A stretch of DNA of 46,535 nt from IMG/VR virus record IMGVR_UViG_3300046010_005459, positions 1 through 46,535 of that record. One strand, given 5' to 3'. Of the stretch, positions 24,164 through 31,011 are shown piece after piece. The first letter of the stretch is position 1; every line of letters begins with the position of its first letter. The position numbers and the translations under genes were made by a program. Source of the DNA: a virus. A model generated the notes under the pieces. The model did not search any database, had not been told where the DNA came from, and was given only the letters and a program-made list of their open reading frames with translations.

Positions 24164-25813
24164 ATGGGATTTGAATGGGCAAACGAAGATTCACGAACTT
24201 TTCTTTCTAGAGGTTACATTGACGGCAATATGACTGTCGAGGAGAGGGTGCGTGAAATAGCAAAGGCAGCAGAAAAGATTCTGGACAAACCAGGATTTGC
24301 TGATAAATTTTATGACTACATGAGCAGAGGGTTTTACTCCCTCTCCTCACCCGTATGGGCAAACTTCGGAACTGATAAAGGTCTTCCTATTTCATGCAAC
24401 GGTGTCTATATTGATGACACCGTTGAATCTTTTTTTGACAAACTAGGTGAAGTCGGTATTCAATCAAAGAATGGCGCAGGCACCTCAGGTTATTTTGGAA
24501 ATATTCGCGCTCGTGGTTCTGATGTGCGCGGCGGCAAAAACGGCAAAGCAAATGGTCCCGCATATTATATGGCGTTGTGGGATACCGCTGTTGATGTGAT
24601 TAGTCAAGGTTCAACTCGTCGCGGTTCATTCGCGGCGTATCTTGACGTTGAACATCAAGACATCATGGAATTCCTTGAGATCCGTGAAGTCGGCGCACCT
24701 GTGCAAAATCTGTCATTAGGTGTTTGTATCACCGACAAATGGATGGAAGAAATGATTGCGGGTGACCCAAAGAAGCGCGAAGTGTGGGCAAGAATCCTGC
24801 GTAAGCGCCGTGAATCTGGATATCCTTATTTGTTCTTCAGTGACACTGTAAACAAAAACAAACCACAAGTTTTGAAGGATAAGAATATTCCGATCTGGGC
24901 ATCTAATCTTTGTTCTGAAATCGCATTGCCTTCTTCTAATGATGAGTCGTTTGTTTGCAATCTTGCATCAATGAATATTCTCACGTTTGACGAGTGGGTT
25001 AACACAGACGCCGTTGAAGTCATGACATGGTTCCTTGATGCAGTCATGGAAGAATATATTGAAAAGACAAACGATGTGCGTTACATGGAGGCATCTAATA
25101 ACTTCGCTCGTCGCTGGCGTGCATTGGGATTAGGACAACTCGGATGGCATTCATATTTACAATCAAAGATGATTCCGTTTGAATCTTTTGATGCACACAT
25201 GCTTGCTATGAAAGTCAGTAAATTCATTGATGACCGTTCACTGCTTGCATCAAAAGAACTCGCAGAAGAATACGGCGAACCAGAAGGACTATTGGGATAT
25301 GGTGTTAGAAATCTTACACGAACTGCTATTGCCCCTACTACTTCTAGCAGTTTTATTCTCGGTCAAGTATCTCCAAGTATTGAACCACTCGCGTCAAATT
25401 ACTTCACAAAGGACCTTGCTAAGGGTAAATTCACCTACAAGAATCCTTATCTTGTCAAAGTTCTCGAAGAACATGGAAAAAATACGTTCGACGTTTGGGA
25501 AACCATATTAATTCGTGGCGGTTCTGTTCAGCATTTGGAGTTCTTGTCACAGAATGAAAGAGACGTATTTAAGACGTTCAGCGAAATTGCACCTATCAGT
25601 ATTGTGCAACAAGCAGCAGCGCGTCAAAAATACATTGATCAATCGCAATCATTGAACATTTTAATTGCACCTGAAGTTGCAGCGAAAGATGTAAACGCAC
25701 TTATCATTGAAGGATGGAGACTCGGAGTCAAGACGTTCTATTATCAACGTTCTGCAAATCCTGCACAACAACTTGTCAGAGACATTATGACATGTGCGTC
25801 TTGCGAAGCATGA
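24164..25813 (+). CDS. nrdA: Class I ribonucleotide reductase, large (alpha) subunit, short form
   Basis: 549 residues from ATG 24164, with AAGGGGA upstream. Catalytic residues are present: C78 (ISCNG), the NLCSE triad N248/C250/E252, C265 (VCNLASMN) and the C-terminal CASC redox pair at 543-546. Compared with the E. coli subunit of 761 residues, the N terminus is about 150 residues shorter, so the ATP-cone that senses dATP is missing. The enzyme would then escape dATP shut-off and keep making deoxynucleotides during phage growth. It works with NrdB, and the glutaredoxin at 35186 may reduce it. Confidence 0.93.
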   Translation: MGFEWANEDSRTFLSRGYIDGNMTVEERVREIAKAAEKILDKPGFADKFYDYMSRGFYSLSSPVWANFGTDKGLPISCNGVYIDDTVESFFDKLGEVGIQSKNGAGTSGYFGNIRARGSDVRGGKNGKANGPAYYMALWDTAVDVISQGSTRRGSFAAYLDVEHQDIMEFLEIREVGAPVQNLSLGVCITDKWMEEMIAGDPKKREVWARILRKRRESGYPYLFFSDTVNKNKPQVLKDKNIPIWASNLCSEIALPSSNDESFVCNLASMNILTFDEWVNTDAVEVMTWFLDAVMEEYIEKTNDVRYMEASNNFARRWRALGLGQLGWHSYLQSKMIPFESFDAHMLAMKVSKFIDDRSLLASKELAEEYGEPEGLLGYGVRNLTRTAIAPTTSSSFILGQVSPSIEPLASNYFTKDLAKGKFTYKNPYLVKVLEEHGKNTFDVWETILIRGGSVQHLEFLSQNERDVFKTFSEIAPISIVQQAAARQKYIDQSQSLNILIAPEVAAKDVNALIIEGWRLGVKTFYYQRSANPAQQLVRDIMTCASCEA

Positions 25814-26454
25814 TTACTGATGATGTGACTGCGTGGGAACAACTTCCGCGCAGTCGTTGGATGTTGAATAAATTATATGTCCAACAACGCATAGGTAATC
25901 TATGCGGTCCTGTCGGTGTCGAACCGACGGCATATCCCGTTTGGGTTAAACCTACAATCAACGTCCATGGTTTAGGTATTGGTTCGAAAAAAGTGAACTC
26001 CTCGATTGAAATGAATTACGAACCGGGAATGATGTGGATGCCTTTCTATGTAGGTGAACATATCAGTTACGATATAAAGTATGAGCATGATGAAATCGTT
26101 GAAGTTTACGCAGCGAAGGGTTTGAATGGTCCTAATTTCAATGAATGGATCATAGAAAAGATCGAACCTGATAATAAACTAAAATATCTTGTATATAAAT
26201 TATCAGTGTGTGGGAAACTTCCGTCACATTTCAATATAGAAACTATTGGTGGCAATTTGATTGAATGTCATCCTAGATGGGCAGATGAATTTGTCGATTA
26301 TTACGATAAATGCCCGTTTAGACAATTAGTTTTATGGTCAAAGGATATTAATGAAACAACACCTGATGGATGGATTGACTGCAGAGAAGATCCGTGCAAT
26401 CAATGGACGGGTGAAATGAAACGTATTGCATACATTTACAAATTTAAGGAGTAA
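25810..26454 (+). CDS. Conserved phage protein of unknown function
   Basis: 214 residues from ATG 25810, an ATGA overlap with nrdA (the ORF is open further upstream but that part reads through nrdA in another frame). Features include SRWMLNKLYVQQRIGNLCGP near the N terminus, YPVWVKPTINVHGLGIG (a VKP..N..G.G pattern that recalls ATP-grasp-type loops) and MMWMPFYVGEH. The end, ETTPDGWIDC...NQWTGEMKRIAYIYKF, is rich in aromatic residues. Frequent in large phages. Co-transcription with nrdA is likely. Confidence 0.65.
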   Translation: MITDDVTAWEQLPRSRWMLNKLYVQQRIGNLCGPVGVEPTAYPVWVKPTINVHGLGIGSKKVNSSIEMNYEPGMMWMPFYVGEHISYDIKYEHDEIVEVYAAKGLNGPNFNEWIIEKIEPDNKLKYLVYKLSVCGKLPSHFNIETIGGNLIECHPRWADEFVDYYDKCPFRQLVLWSKDINETTPDGWIDCREDPCNQWTGEMKRIAYIYKFKE

Positions 26455-26457
26455 CAT

Positions 26458-26685
26458 ATGGGTTGGGCAAGTGGTTCCAGTATAGCATCAGAACTTATCG
26501 AAGCAATGTCAGAAATAATTGACGACGATACAGTTAGACATGCATTTTACAGCAGAATGATCGAAATCTTTGAAGATCATGATTGTGACACATTAGACGA
26601 ATGTTGCGGTATTGACGCTGCATTTGACGAAGCATGGGAAGAATATACAGATATTGAAGAAACTGATTGGTCAGAAGAAGAATAA
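26458..26685 (+). CDS. Small acidic conserved phage protein
   Basis: 75 residues, strongly acidic at the C terminus (EEYTDIEETDWSEEE). The pattern MGWASGSSIASELIEAM... FEDHDCDTLDECCGID is found in small proteins spread over many phages and prophages; no function is established that I know of. GGAG precedes the ATG. It is the last gene of the primase-nrd operon. Confidence 0.7.
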   Translation: MGWASGSSIASELIEAMSEIIDDDTVRHAFYSRMIEIFEDHDCDTLDECCGIDAAFDEAWEEYTDIEETDWSEEE

Positions 26686-26693
26686 GTGATTAC

Positions 26694-26720
26694 CCTCATA
26701 TATACTAAAAATGTATGAGG
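26694..26720 (+). promoter_or_regulatory. Hairpin sequestering a ribosome-binding site
   Basis: CCTCATA (26694-26700) and TATGAGG (26714-26720) form a perfect seven-pair stem with a 13-base loop. The 3' arm contains GAGG, the ribosome-binding site for the ATG at 26728. Folding would mask the site; a weak terminator function is less likely because no T tract follows. Confidence 0.5.
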
Positions 26721-26727
26721 ATCAACA

Positions 26728-27150
26728 ATGACTTGGCATATGAACGGTGAAGAGTTTACTTCTGAAATGATCGGCGACAACTTAGGTTTTGTTTATAGAA
26801 TAACTAACAAAACCAACGACATGAAATACATAGGCAAAAAACTATTCATTTCCACTGTCAAGTTACCGCCACTCAAAGGCAAGACGAAGAAGCGCACAGT
26901 CAAGAAAGAATCTGACTGGAAAAAATATTTTGGTTCGTCTGAAGAAGTCAAGACGCTCGTGGAAGAGATGGGTGCCGACGCATTCCACCGAGAAATCTTG
27001 CACCTATGTAAGACGAAGGGTGAACTAAGTTATGTGGAAGCAAAGTTGCAGTTCGACAACAACGTGCTGTTGCGTGACGACTACTACAACGGCATCATCA
27101 ACTGCCGCATCAACAAAACCCATGTAAAACATATGAAAATTTCCGGTTGA
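26728..27150 (+). CDS. GIY-YIG-type endonuclease-like protein
   Basis: 140 residues. The N-terminal GFVYRITNKTNDMKYIGKK matches the two halves of the GIY-YIG motif (GFVYRI ... KYIGKK). Further on, a basic segment LKGKTKKRTVKKESDWKKYF and EIL/EAK helices supply the other conserved positions. This is a nuclease fold found in homing endonucleases and repair enzymes; a short single-domain form like this one is common in T4-like phages. There is no obvious DNA-targeting domain beyond the basic linker. Translation may be controlled by the upstream hairpin. Confidence 0.7.
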   Translation: MTWHMNGEEFTSEMIGDNLGFVYRITNKTNDMKYIGKKLFISTVKLPPLKGKTKKRTVKKESDWKKYFGSSEEVKTLVEEMGADAFHREILHLCKTKGELSYVEAKLQFDNNVLLRDDYYNGIINCRINKTHVKHMKISG

Positions 27151-27175
27151 CATATTTTGGAATATATCTGATAAA
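27147..27175 (+). promoter_or_regulatory. Sigma70-type promoter of the repeated family
   Basis: TTGACA (27147-27152), 17-base spacer, GATAAA (27170-27175). The stop TGA of the previous gene is inside the -35 box. The spacer TATTTTGGAATATATCT and the leader AACAATGCATGATGA are close to those at 42297 and 45858-46410. Confidence 0.82.
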
Positions 27176-27202
27176 CAATGCATGATGAAAATGGAGACGA
27201 TA

Positions 27203-27373
27203 ATGGAAGACATCGTGATTGGCGAAGCACGCCGTGTGAATGCAAAGCCCTGCTCGTCAGAGTTTGAAATTTCTATGATGGGTGAGATCGCTGAATGGAT
27301 CATGTCTCAACCAATCAAATTTCATGATATGAAATGCGCTATCAATGCTTATTGGAATGAAAGGCTGAACTGA
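27203..27373 (+). CDS. Small protein of unknown function, 56 residues
   Basis: I prefer ATG 27203 because GGAG lies six bases upstream; in-frame ATGs at 27182, 27185 and 27191 are closer to the predicted transcript start. The peptide (MEDIVIGEARRVNA... KFHDMKCAINAYW) has no recognised family. It is the first gene behind the promoter at 27147 and abuts the membrane-protein gene. Confidence 0.55.
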   Translation: MEDIVIGEARRVNAKPCSSEFEISMMGEIAEWIMSQPIKFHDMKCAINAYWNERLN

Positions 27374-27571
27374 ATGGCAAACAATACTCAAACGCAATCG
27401 GGCGGCATCGGATTCTTCGGACTCCTAACTATCGTGTTTATTACGCTCAAACTCACTGGTTACATCGCATGGTCATGGTGGTGGGTTCTTGCGCCGTTGT
27501 GGGCTCCGCTTTCTGTTGTGCTTGTGATCTTTTTGATTGCACTAGTTGTAGCTGTATTTGTGTCAAAATAA
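27374..27571 (+). CDS. Small two-helix membrane protein
   Basis: 65 residues. After a polar start (MANNTQTQSGG) there are two hydrophobic segments, about 12-30 (IGFFGLLTIVFITLKLTGY) and about 40-63, with a conserved-looking WSWWWVLAPLWAPL between them. Similar small proteins occur in phage and bacterial genomes without known function. The ATG follows the previous stop without a gap. Confidence 0.65.
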   Translation: MANNTQTQSGGIGFFGLLTIVFITLKLTGYIAWSWWWVLAPLWAPLSVVLVIFLIALVVAVFVSK

Positions 27572-27582
27572 ATAAGGATAAT

Positions 27583-27658
27583 GCCCCTGTAGGCCAATGG
27601 TAGAGTCAGGAGACTTAAAATCTTTACAGTGTCGGTTCGAGTCCGACCAGGGGTACCA
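27583..27658 (+). tRNA. tRNA-Leu (anticodon UAA), short variable arm
   Basis: Acceptor GCCCCTG/CAGGGGT (first pair G-U), discriminator A and encoded CCA. The anticodon stem GGAGA/TCTTT closes loop CTTAAAA with anticodon UAA (reads UUA). T arm GTCGG/CCGAC around TTCGAGT. The variable region is only about five bases, whereas bacterial leucine tRNAs normally have a long arm; the three-pair D stem is otherwise Leu-like. Confidence 0.85.
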
Positions 27659-27666
27659 AAATCAAT

Positions 27667-27909
27667 ATGAAAATCACCGTAAAAGACGTTGTTGAACTTG
27701 CCAAAGAGGCAGAAAAAGAAAACCCGCTTATGTGGGAACATCTTAATTTAAATCAAGATGCCGCATATCAAGTCATCACTTCAGAAATGTTCGACATGAT
27801 CAATGATATTGATGATGATGACGAAAAAATCCTAACCATTCTTGTTGCACTTGTTCTTAGTCAGATGGAAAATTATGTGCTTAATGTCAAGGTTGGTTTG
27901 ATGAATTGA
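27667..27909 (+). CDS. Small acidic protein of unknown function
   Basis: 80 residues lying between two tRNA genes. It starts MKITVKDVVELAKEAEKENP and has an acidic middle, NDIDDDDEKILTI, followed by a hydrophobic helix. No family recognised. No strong ribosome-binding site is visible, so the start is the first in-frame ATG after the tRNA. Confidence 0.55.
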   Translation: MKITVKDVVELAKEAEKENPLMWEHLNLNQDAAYQVITSEMFDMINDIDDDDEKILTILVALVLSQMENYVLNVKVGLMN

Positions 27910-27914
27910 TTTAT

Positions 27915-27990
27915 GGGCCTGTAGCTCAACGGTTAGAGCTGAGCGCTCATAACGCTTAGGTTGGGGGTTCGAGTCCCTCCGGGCCTACCA
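27915..27990 (+). tRNA. tRNA with CAU anticodon (Met elongator or Ile2)
   Basis: Acceptor GGGCCTG/CGGGCCT (first pair G-U), discriminator A, encoded CCA. Anticodon stem GAGCG/CGCTT with loop CTCATAA gives CAU. The anticodon stem lacks the three G-C pairs of initiator tRNA. It could be elongator Met, or an AUA-reading Ile tRNA if the host modifies the C to lysidine. T arm GGGGG/CCCTC around TTCGAGT. Confidence 0.88.
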
Positions 27991-28006
27991 TAACAAAGGA
28001 GTTCAT

Positions 28007-28153
28007 ATGTCTAGTATCGAATACGCAGAAGCAATGGGTCTCAGAATTGCTTTGAGCAATCTAAAAGCAGTAGATGTGACCTATCAAGATGAACAATGGA
28101 TTGCCGTGACAGATTGGATTCGAGCTCGAATTAGTGAACTGGAGAAAAAGTGA
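28007..28153 (+). CDS. Small protein of unknown function, 48 residues
   Basis: ATG with a strong AAAGGAG five bases upstream. The helical peptide contains EYAEAMGLRIALSNL and WIAVTDWIRARISELEKK. Its stop overlaps the GTG start of the methyltransferase gene, indicating coupled translation. It is below the size used by many gene callers. Confidence 0.62.
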   Translation: MSSIEYAEAMGLRIALSNLKAVDVTYQDEQWIAVTDWIRARISELEKK

Positions 28154-28737
28154 AACATTTTTATATGGAACTAGACGGTTGGTTTACATTTCCTGCGCTT
28201 TATGATTTAGCAGTAAATGAAGCTCCGCAGAATGCACACTTTGTTGAAGTTGGTGTATGGAAAGGATGTTCCGCAGCATTTATGGCTGTTCAAATCATCA
28301 ACAGCGGAAAAAACATAAAATTTGACTGTGTTGACACATGGGAAGGCAGTGCAGAACACCAAACAGATCCTGATGTTATCTCCGGTAAACTGTATGAACG
28401 TTTTATTGAAAACATGAAACCTGTTGAAGGGCATTACACACCTGTAAGGATGGAAAGCACTGAAGCAGCAAAGTTATACGAAGATTATAGTTTAGATTTT
28501 GTTTTCATTGACGCTTCACATGACTATCAAAATGTCAAAAACGATATTATTGCATGGTATCCGAAAATTAAGGTTGGCGGAAAACTCGCAGGTCATGATT
28601 ACAACTGGGGAACAGTTCGCGGAGCAGTTCATGATCTACTTCATTACAGAGGCATCATGACTGATCACGTATCATGGTTTACTGTGAAACAAAATACAGA
28701 CCCCTTGATATATCAGATCAATCCTTACGTCAAATAA
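28150..28737 (+). CDS. Class I SAM-dependent methyltransferase-like protein
   Basis: 195 residues from GTG. Motif I is FVEVGVWKGCSAAFM (about 32-46, acidic-G-x-G type), the acidic second-strand end is FDCVDTWEG, and DFVFIDASHDYQNVKNDI follows, then GGKLAGHDYNWG. The set matches Methyltransf_24/macrocin-O-methyltransferase-like proteins. The substrate is unknown: it may modify a sugar or small molecule, perhaps in the same pathway as the epimerase and glycosyltransferase, but this is inference. Confidence 0.78.
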   Translation: MKHFYMELDGWFTFPALYDLAVNEAPQNAHFVEVGVWKGCSAAFMAVQIINSGKNIKFDCVDTWEGSAEHQTDPDVISGKLYERFIENMKPVEGHYTPVRMESTEAAKLYEDYSLDFVFIDASHDYQNVKNDIIAWYPKIKVGGKLAGHDYNWGTVRGAVHDLLHYRGIMTDHVSWFTVKQNTDPLIYQINPYVK

Positions 28738-28741
28738 TCAG

Positions 28742-28770
28742 TTGACAACAAAATAATTTCCTGATATATA
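28742..28770 (+). promoter_or_regulatory. Sigma70-type promoter before a tRNA gene
   Basis: TTGACA (28742-28747), 17-base spacer, TATATA (28765-28770). It lies 8 bases before the tRNA-type gene, so transcription would start at or next to the mature 5' end. Confidence 0.78.
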
Positions 28771-28778
28771 CAAATAAT

Positions 28779-28870
28779 GGAAGTGAGACTGGGTAGTCAG
28801 AGAGGTCTTATAAGCCTTTTAGCGCCAGATTAGCGTTCTTGACTGGGTTCGAGTCCCAGCACTTCTACCA
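28779..28870 (+). tRNA. Class II tRNA or tRNA-like gene, anticodon loop reads UAU
   Basis: Acceptor GGAAGTG/CACTTCT (first pair G-U), discriminator A, encoded CCA. T arm CTGGG/CCCAG around TTCGAGT. The anticodon stem GAGGT/GCCTT closes CTTATAA, giving UAU (Ile, AUA). A variable arm with a five-pair stem AGCGC/GCGTT is present, which Ile tRNAs lack, and the D arm folds poorly. The amino acid identity is therefore uncertain; it may be a divergent tRNA or a tRNA mimic. Confidence 0.65.
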
Positions 28871-28896
28871 AATTTCAATCGTGAAAGGACTACATA

Positions 28897-29079
28897 ATGG
28901 CTCGTAAAAAGCAACAAGTAACTAAAGAAGTTGAATCAATTAATATTGATGTCGCTGACAATGGATATGTTATTGTCTATAGCGGTCGTGATGACGAAGA
29001 CAGTTGGACGGACGCAAAAATTGTTGTGAAGACATTACAAGAAGTTTTTGCAGAAATTGAACGTGTCGCTAAACTGTAA
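28897..29079 (+). CDS. Small conserved phage protein
   Basis: 60 residues with a basic start (MARKKQQVTKEVESI) and the core GYVIVYSGRDDEDSWTDAKI. This latter pattern is seen in small proteins of several large phages; the function is unknown. GAAAGGA precedes the ATG. Confidence 0.6.
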   Translation: MARKKQQVTKEVESINIDVADNGYVIVYSGRDDEDSWTDAKIVVKTLQEVFAEIERVAKL

Positions 29080-29096
29080 TTGAAATTGGATTTGTA

Positions 29097-29300
29097 ATGA
29101 AAATTTATTTGCTTTCCGTTGCGTTTGTTGCATACGCAGTTGCAACCTTCGGTTTAATTATACCTTACCTAATCTCCGCTGCCTCTACTGTACTTGTTCT
29201 TGCAGGATTTTTTGTGCTTGCATTATTTCCTGTTATTTCCTATTACTACTACACAATGATTGTCAAACTGAAAAAAGGAAAACTCGATGAAACTTCGTAA
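29097..29300 (+). CDS. Small membrane protein with two transmembrane helices
   Basis: 67 residues: a hydrophobic segment at about 4-28 and a second at about 30-53 (STVLVLAGFFVLALFPVIS), then a basic tail (KLKKGKLDETS). Its 3' end overlaps the lipoprotein gene by 14 bases, suggesting that the two are made together and may act together in the membrane. Confidence 0.6.
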   Translation: MKIYLLSVAFVAYAVATFGLIIPYLISAASTVLVLAGFFVLALFPVISYYYYTMIVKLKKGKLDETS

Positions 29301-30153
29301 TATTGCTCTAATTGCTCTTCTCGCAGGTTCTGTCGCTGCGTGTTCTAAAGTGCCCGCAGGTAATGTCGGTGTTAAAGTGTATTTGCTTGGCGATTCAAAA
29401 GGTGTTGAAGTTGAAGAACTCGGCGTCGGTCGTTATTGGATCGGTTTCAATGAGGAACTTTATCTGTTCCCGACTTTCATGCAAAACTATGTTTGGACGA
29501 AAGATCCTACAGAAGGTTCTACTAATGACGAATCTATTTCGTTTCAAACTGTTGAAGGTTTGACTGCAAACGCGGATATCGGTATCTCTTATTCTATCGA
29601 CCCGACCAAAGTGACTGATATTTACCAGATGTATCGTCGCGGTGTTGATGAAATTACCGACACCTTCCTGCGTAATATGGTGCGTGATTCACTTGTGAAG
29701 GCAGCGGCATCGCAACCAATTGAACAGGTTTACGGCGCAGGTAAAGCGATTCTGATTGAAACTGTGCAAGAAGAAGTCGCAGCGCAAGTCACGGACCTCG
29801 GTATTATCATTGATAAGATTTATTGGATCGGTGATATTCGACTTCCTGACACAGTGATTGAATCTATCAACGCAAAGATCGAAGCAACTCAGCGTGCCCA
29901 GCAACGTCAAAACGAAGTTGCACAAGCACGTGCTGAAGCAGACAAGAAAATCGAAGAAGCGCGCGGTCAAGCTCAATCGCTTCTGCTAGTCGCCGAAGCA
30001 CAAGCAGAAGCAAACAAGTTGCTTGCTGAATCTTTGACTATGGAATTCGTGCAATATCAAGCGATCACACGTTGGGATGGCATTCTTCCTCGCATGACGG
30101 GTGATTCAGCAATTCCGTTCATTGATGTAACTCGAGAAGCGGGCATTCAATAA
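29287..30153 (+). CDS. SPFH/band-7 (prohibitin-like) lipoprotein
   Basis: 288 residues. A lipoprotein signal peptide MKLRNIALIALLAGSVAAC ends in a lipobox with Cys19. The SPFH domain covers about residues 25-200 (VPAGNVGVKVYLLG, LTANADIGISYSI, VRDSLVKAA). It is followed by an Ala/Glu/Gln-rich coiled-coil helix at about 205-250 (QNEVAQARAEADKKIEEAR). Prohibitin-type proteins form large ring scaffolds on membranes; T4-like cyanophages often encode one. The role may be to protect or reorganise the host envelope. Unlike most SPFH proteins it has a lipid anchor rather than a hydrophobic helix. Confidence 0.85.
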   Translation: MKLRNIALIALLAGSVAACSKVPAGNVGVKVYLLGDSKGVEVEELGVGRYWIGFNEELYLFPTFMQNYVWTKDPTEGSTNDESISFQTVEGLTANADIGISYSIDPTKVTDIYQMYRRGVDEITDTFLRNMVRDSLVKAAASQPIEQVYGAGKAILIETVQEEVAAQVTDLGIIIDKIYWIGDIRLPDTVIESINAKIEATQRAQQRQNEVAQARAEADKKIEEARGQAQSLLLVAEAQAEANKLLAESLTMEFVQYQAITRWDGILPRMTGDSAIPFIDVTREAGIQ

Positions 30154-30560
30154 TGGCAAGGTGGGGAGAAGTGCATTTCACTGATTTCTCTAATTTTGGT
30201 CGCGTCAAAAACTTCATGCAAAAGTTCGGGCAGGAGGTTAAATCCTCCCCCGAGTTCCCCGCTGAAAAAACTGTTGACTTGCGTGTTGAACTGATTAAAG
30301 AAGAACTACGTGAGTTGCAAGAAGCAATCGCTGCAAACGATATTGTAGAAGTTGCAGACGCACTTACAGATCTTCTGTATGTCGTCTATGGTGCGGGCGC
30401 TGCATTCGGTATTAATCTTGATGCGTGCTTTGAAGAGGTGCATGACAGTAACATGTCTAAGTTGATGCCTGATGGCACTGTTCTTAGACGCGAGGATGGC
30501 AAGATCATGAAGGGTCCGAATTATTTTCAACCTGACCTCAAAAAAGTTCTTGACATCTGA
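30153..30560 (+). CDS. mazG: MazG/PRA-PH-like nucleotide pyrophosphohydrolase
   Basis: 135 residues. The all-alpha NTP pyrophosphohydrolase signature is RVELIKEELRELQEAI (EE..E) followed by EVADALTDLLYVVYGAG (D..D) near residues 68-84, and EVHDSNMSKL. These acidic residues bind magnesium and the NTP. Such enzymes hydrolyse dNTPs or altered nucleotides; phage MazG proteins are proposed to adjust nucleotide pools. The ATG overlaps the lipoprotein stop (TAATG). It ends GPNYFQPDLKKVL, a tail shared by phage members of the family. Confidence 0.85.
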   Translation: MARWGEVHFTDFSNFGRVKNFMQKFGQEVKSSPEFPAEKTVDLRVELIKEELRELQEAIAANDIVEVADALTDLLYVVYGAGAAFGINLDACFEEVHDSNMSKLMPDGTVLRREDGKIMKGPNYFQPDLKKVLDI

Positions 30561-30579
30561 AAATAAGTGATGTAGTGTG

Positions 30580-30762
30580 ATGTTAGAAAAAGAAATCGAA
30601 TCACCTACTTTCAAAAAAGAGTTCTGGGCATGGTTCGATACTCTGCCCGTTCTCGAAAAACAAAAGTTTTGGTATTATGGATCTGATATGGCAGAAATAT
30701 TTTACTACAACAAAATTTACTCTAGATTGAAAATAAATGTTGACAATCGAAAAAATTCGTGA
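30580..30762 (+). CDS. Small protein of unknown function, 60 residues
   Basis: From ATG 30580 (a GTG lies one codon before). It is rich in aromatic residues (FKKEFWAWFDTLPVLEKQKF, then WYYGSDMAEIFYYNKIY), resembling small proteins of T4-like phages. Its last 23 bases contain the -35 box and spacer of the promoter at 30740, so the coding and regulatory sequences overlap. Confidence 0.55.
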   Translation: MLEKEIESPTFKKEFWAWFDTLPVLEKQKFWYYGSDMAEIFYYNKIYSRLKINVDNRKNS

Positions 30763-30768
30763 TATATA
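30740..30768 (+). promoter_or_regulatory. Sigma70-type promoter for the Y-RNA-like locus
   Basis: TTGACA (30740-30745), 17-base spacer, TATATA (30763-30768). Transcription would begin near 30775, just upstream of the first structured repeat. Confidence 0.82.
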
Positions 30769-30784
30769 AAATTCGTAATTAGGG

Positions 30785-30860
30785 ATGATTACAGCAACTT
30801 AACATATTCAAGGTGATGACTTCGGTCATTCGTCTCGACAATAACACTCCGGTGTTAGTC
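30785..30860 (+). ncRNA. Y-RNA-like repeat unit 1
   Basis: No ORF here. Ordered short blocks TTACAGCAA (30789), AAGGTG (30810) and CTCGAC (30834) recur in the same order and nearly the same spacing in unit 2. Between them sits a hairpin ATGAC/GTCAT with a TTCG loop; after them a hairpin TAACAC/GTGTTA with a TCCG loop (30842-30857). The location before a Ro60-like gene makes a Y RNA likely. The following 30861-31011 holds further short hairpins (TCTGT/ACAGA, GCATG/CATGC) and no ORF. Confidence 0.55.
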
Positions 30861-31011
30861 TATTTGCTAGTAAGAAAGAACTAGATAGTGCCAGTAGAAA
30901 TTGGATATTGTCTGTAGAAAACAGAATACTGCAGCAGGAACGGAACCCGCATGGTAGACATGCTGCGAGAGATAAAATTAATTGTGTTGTTCCCTCATCC
31001 CGCTGTTATTT

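Noticed and set aside
25714-25809. Longer N terminus for the gene after nrdA
   Set aside because: The upstream part reads through the 3' end of nrdA in another frame; ATG 25810 gives the ATGA overlap used throughout this genome.
29689-29976. 95-codon minus-strand frame opposite the SPFH gene
   Set aside because: A shadow of the lipoprotein coding region, without a ribosome-binding site or recognised domain.
30549-30576. TTGACA with a possible -10 TAGTGT before the gene at 30580
   Set aside because: The -10 match is poor and the -35 lies within the mazG-like gene; probably chance.
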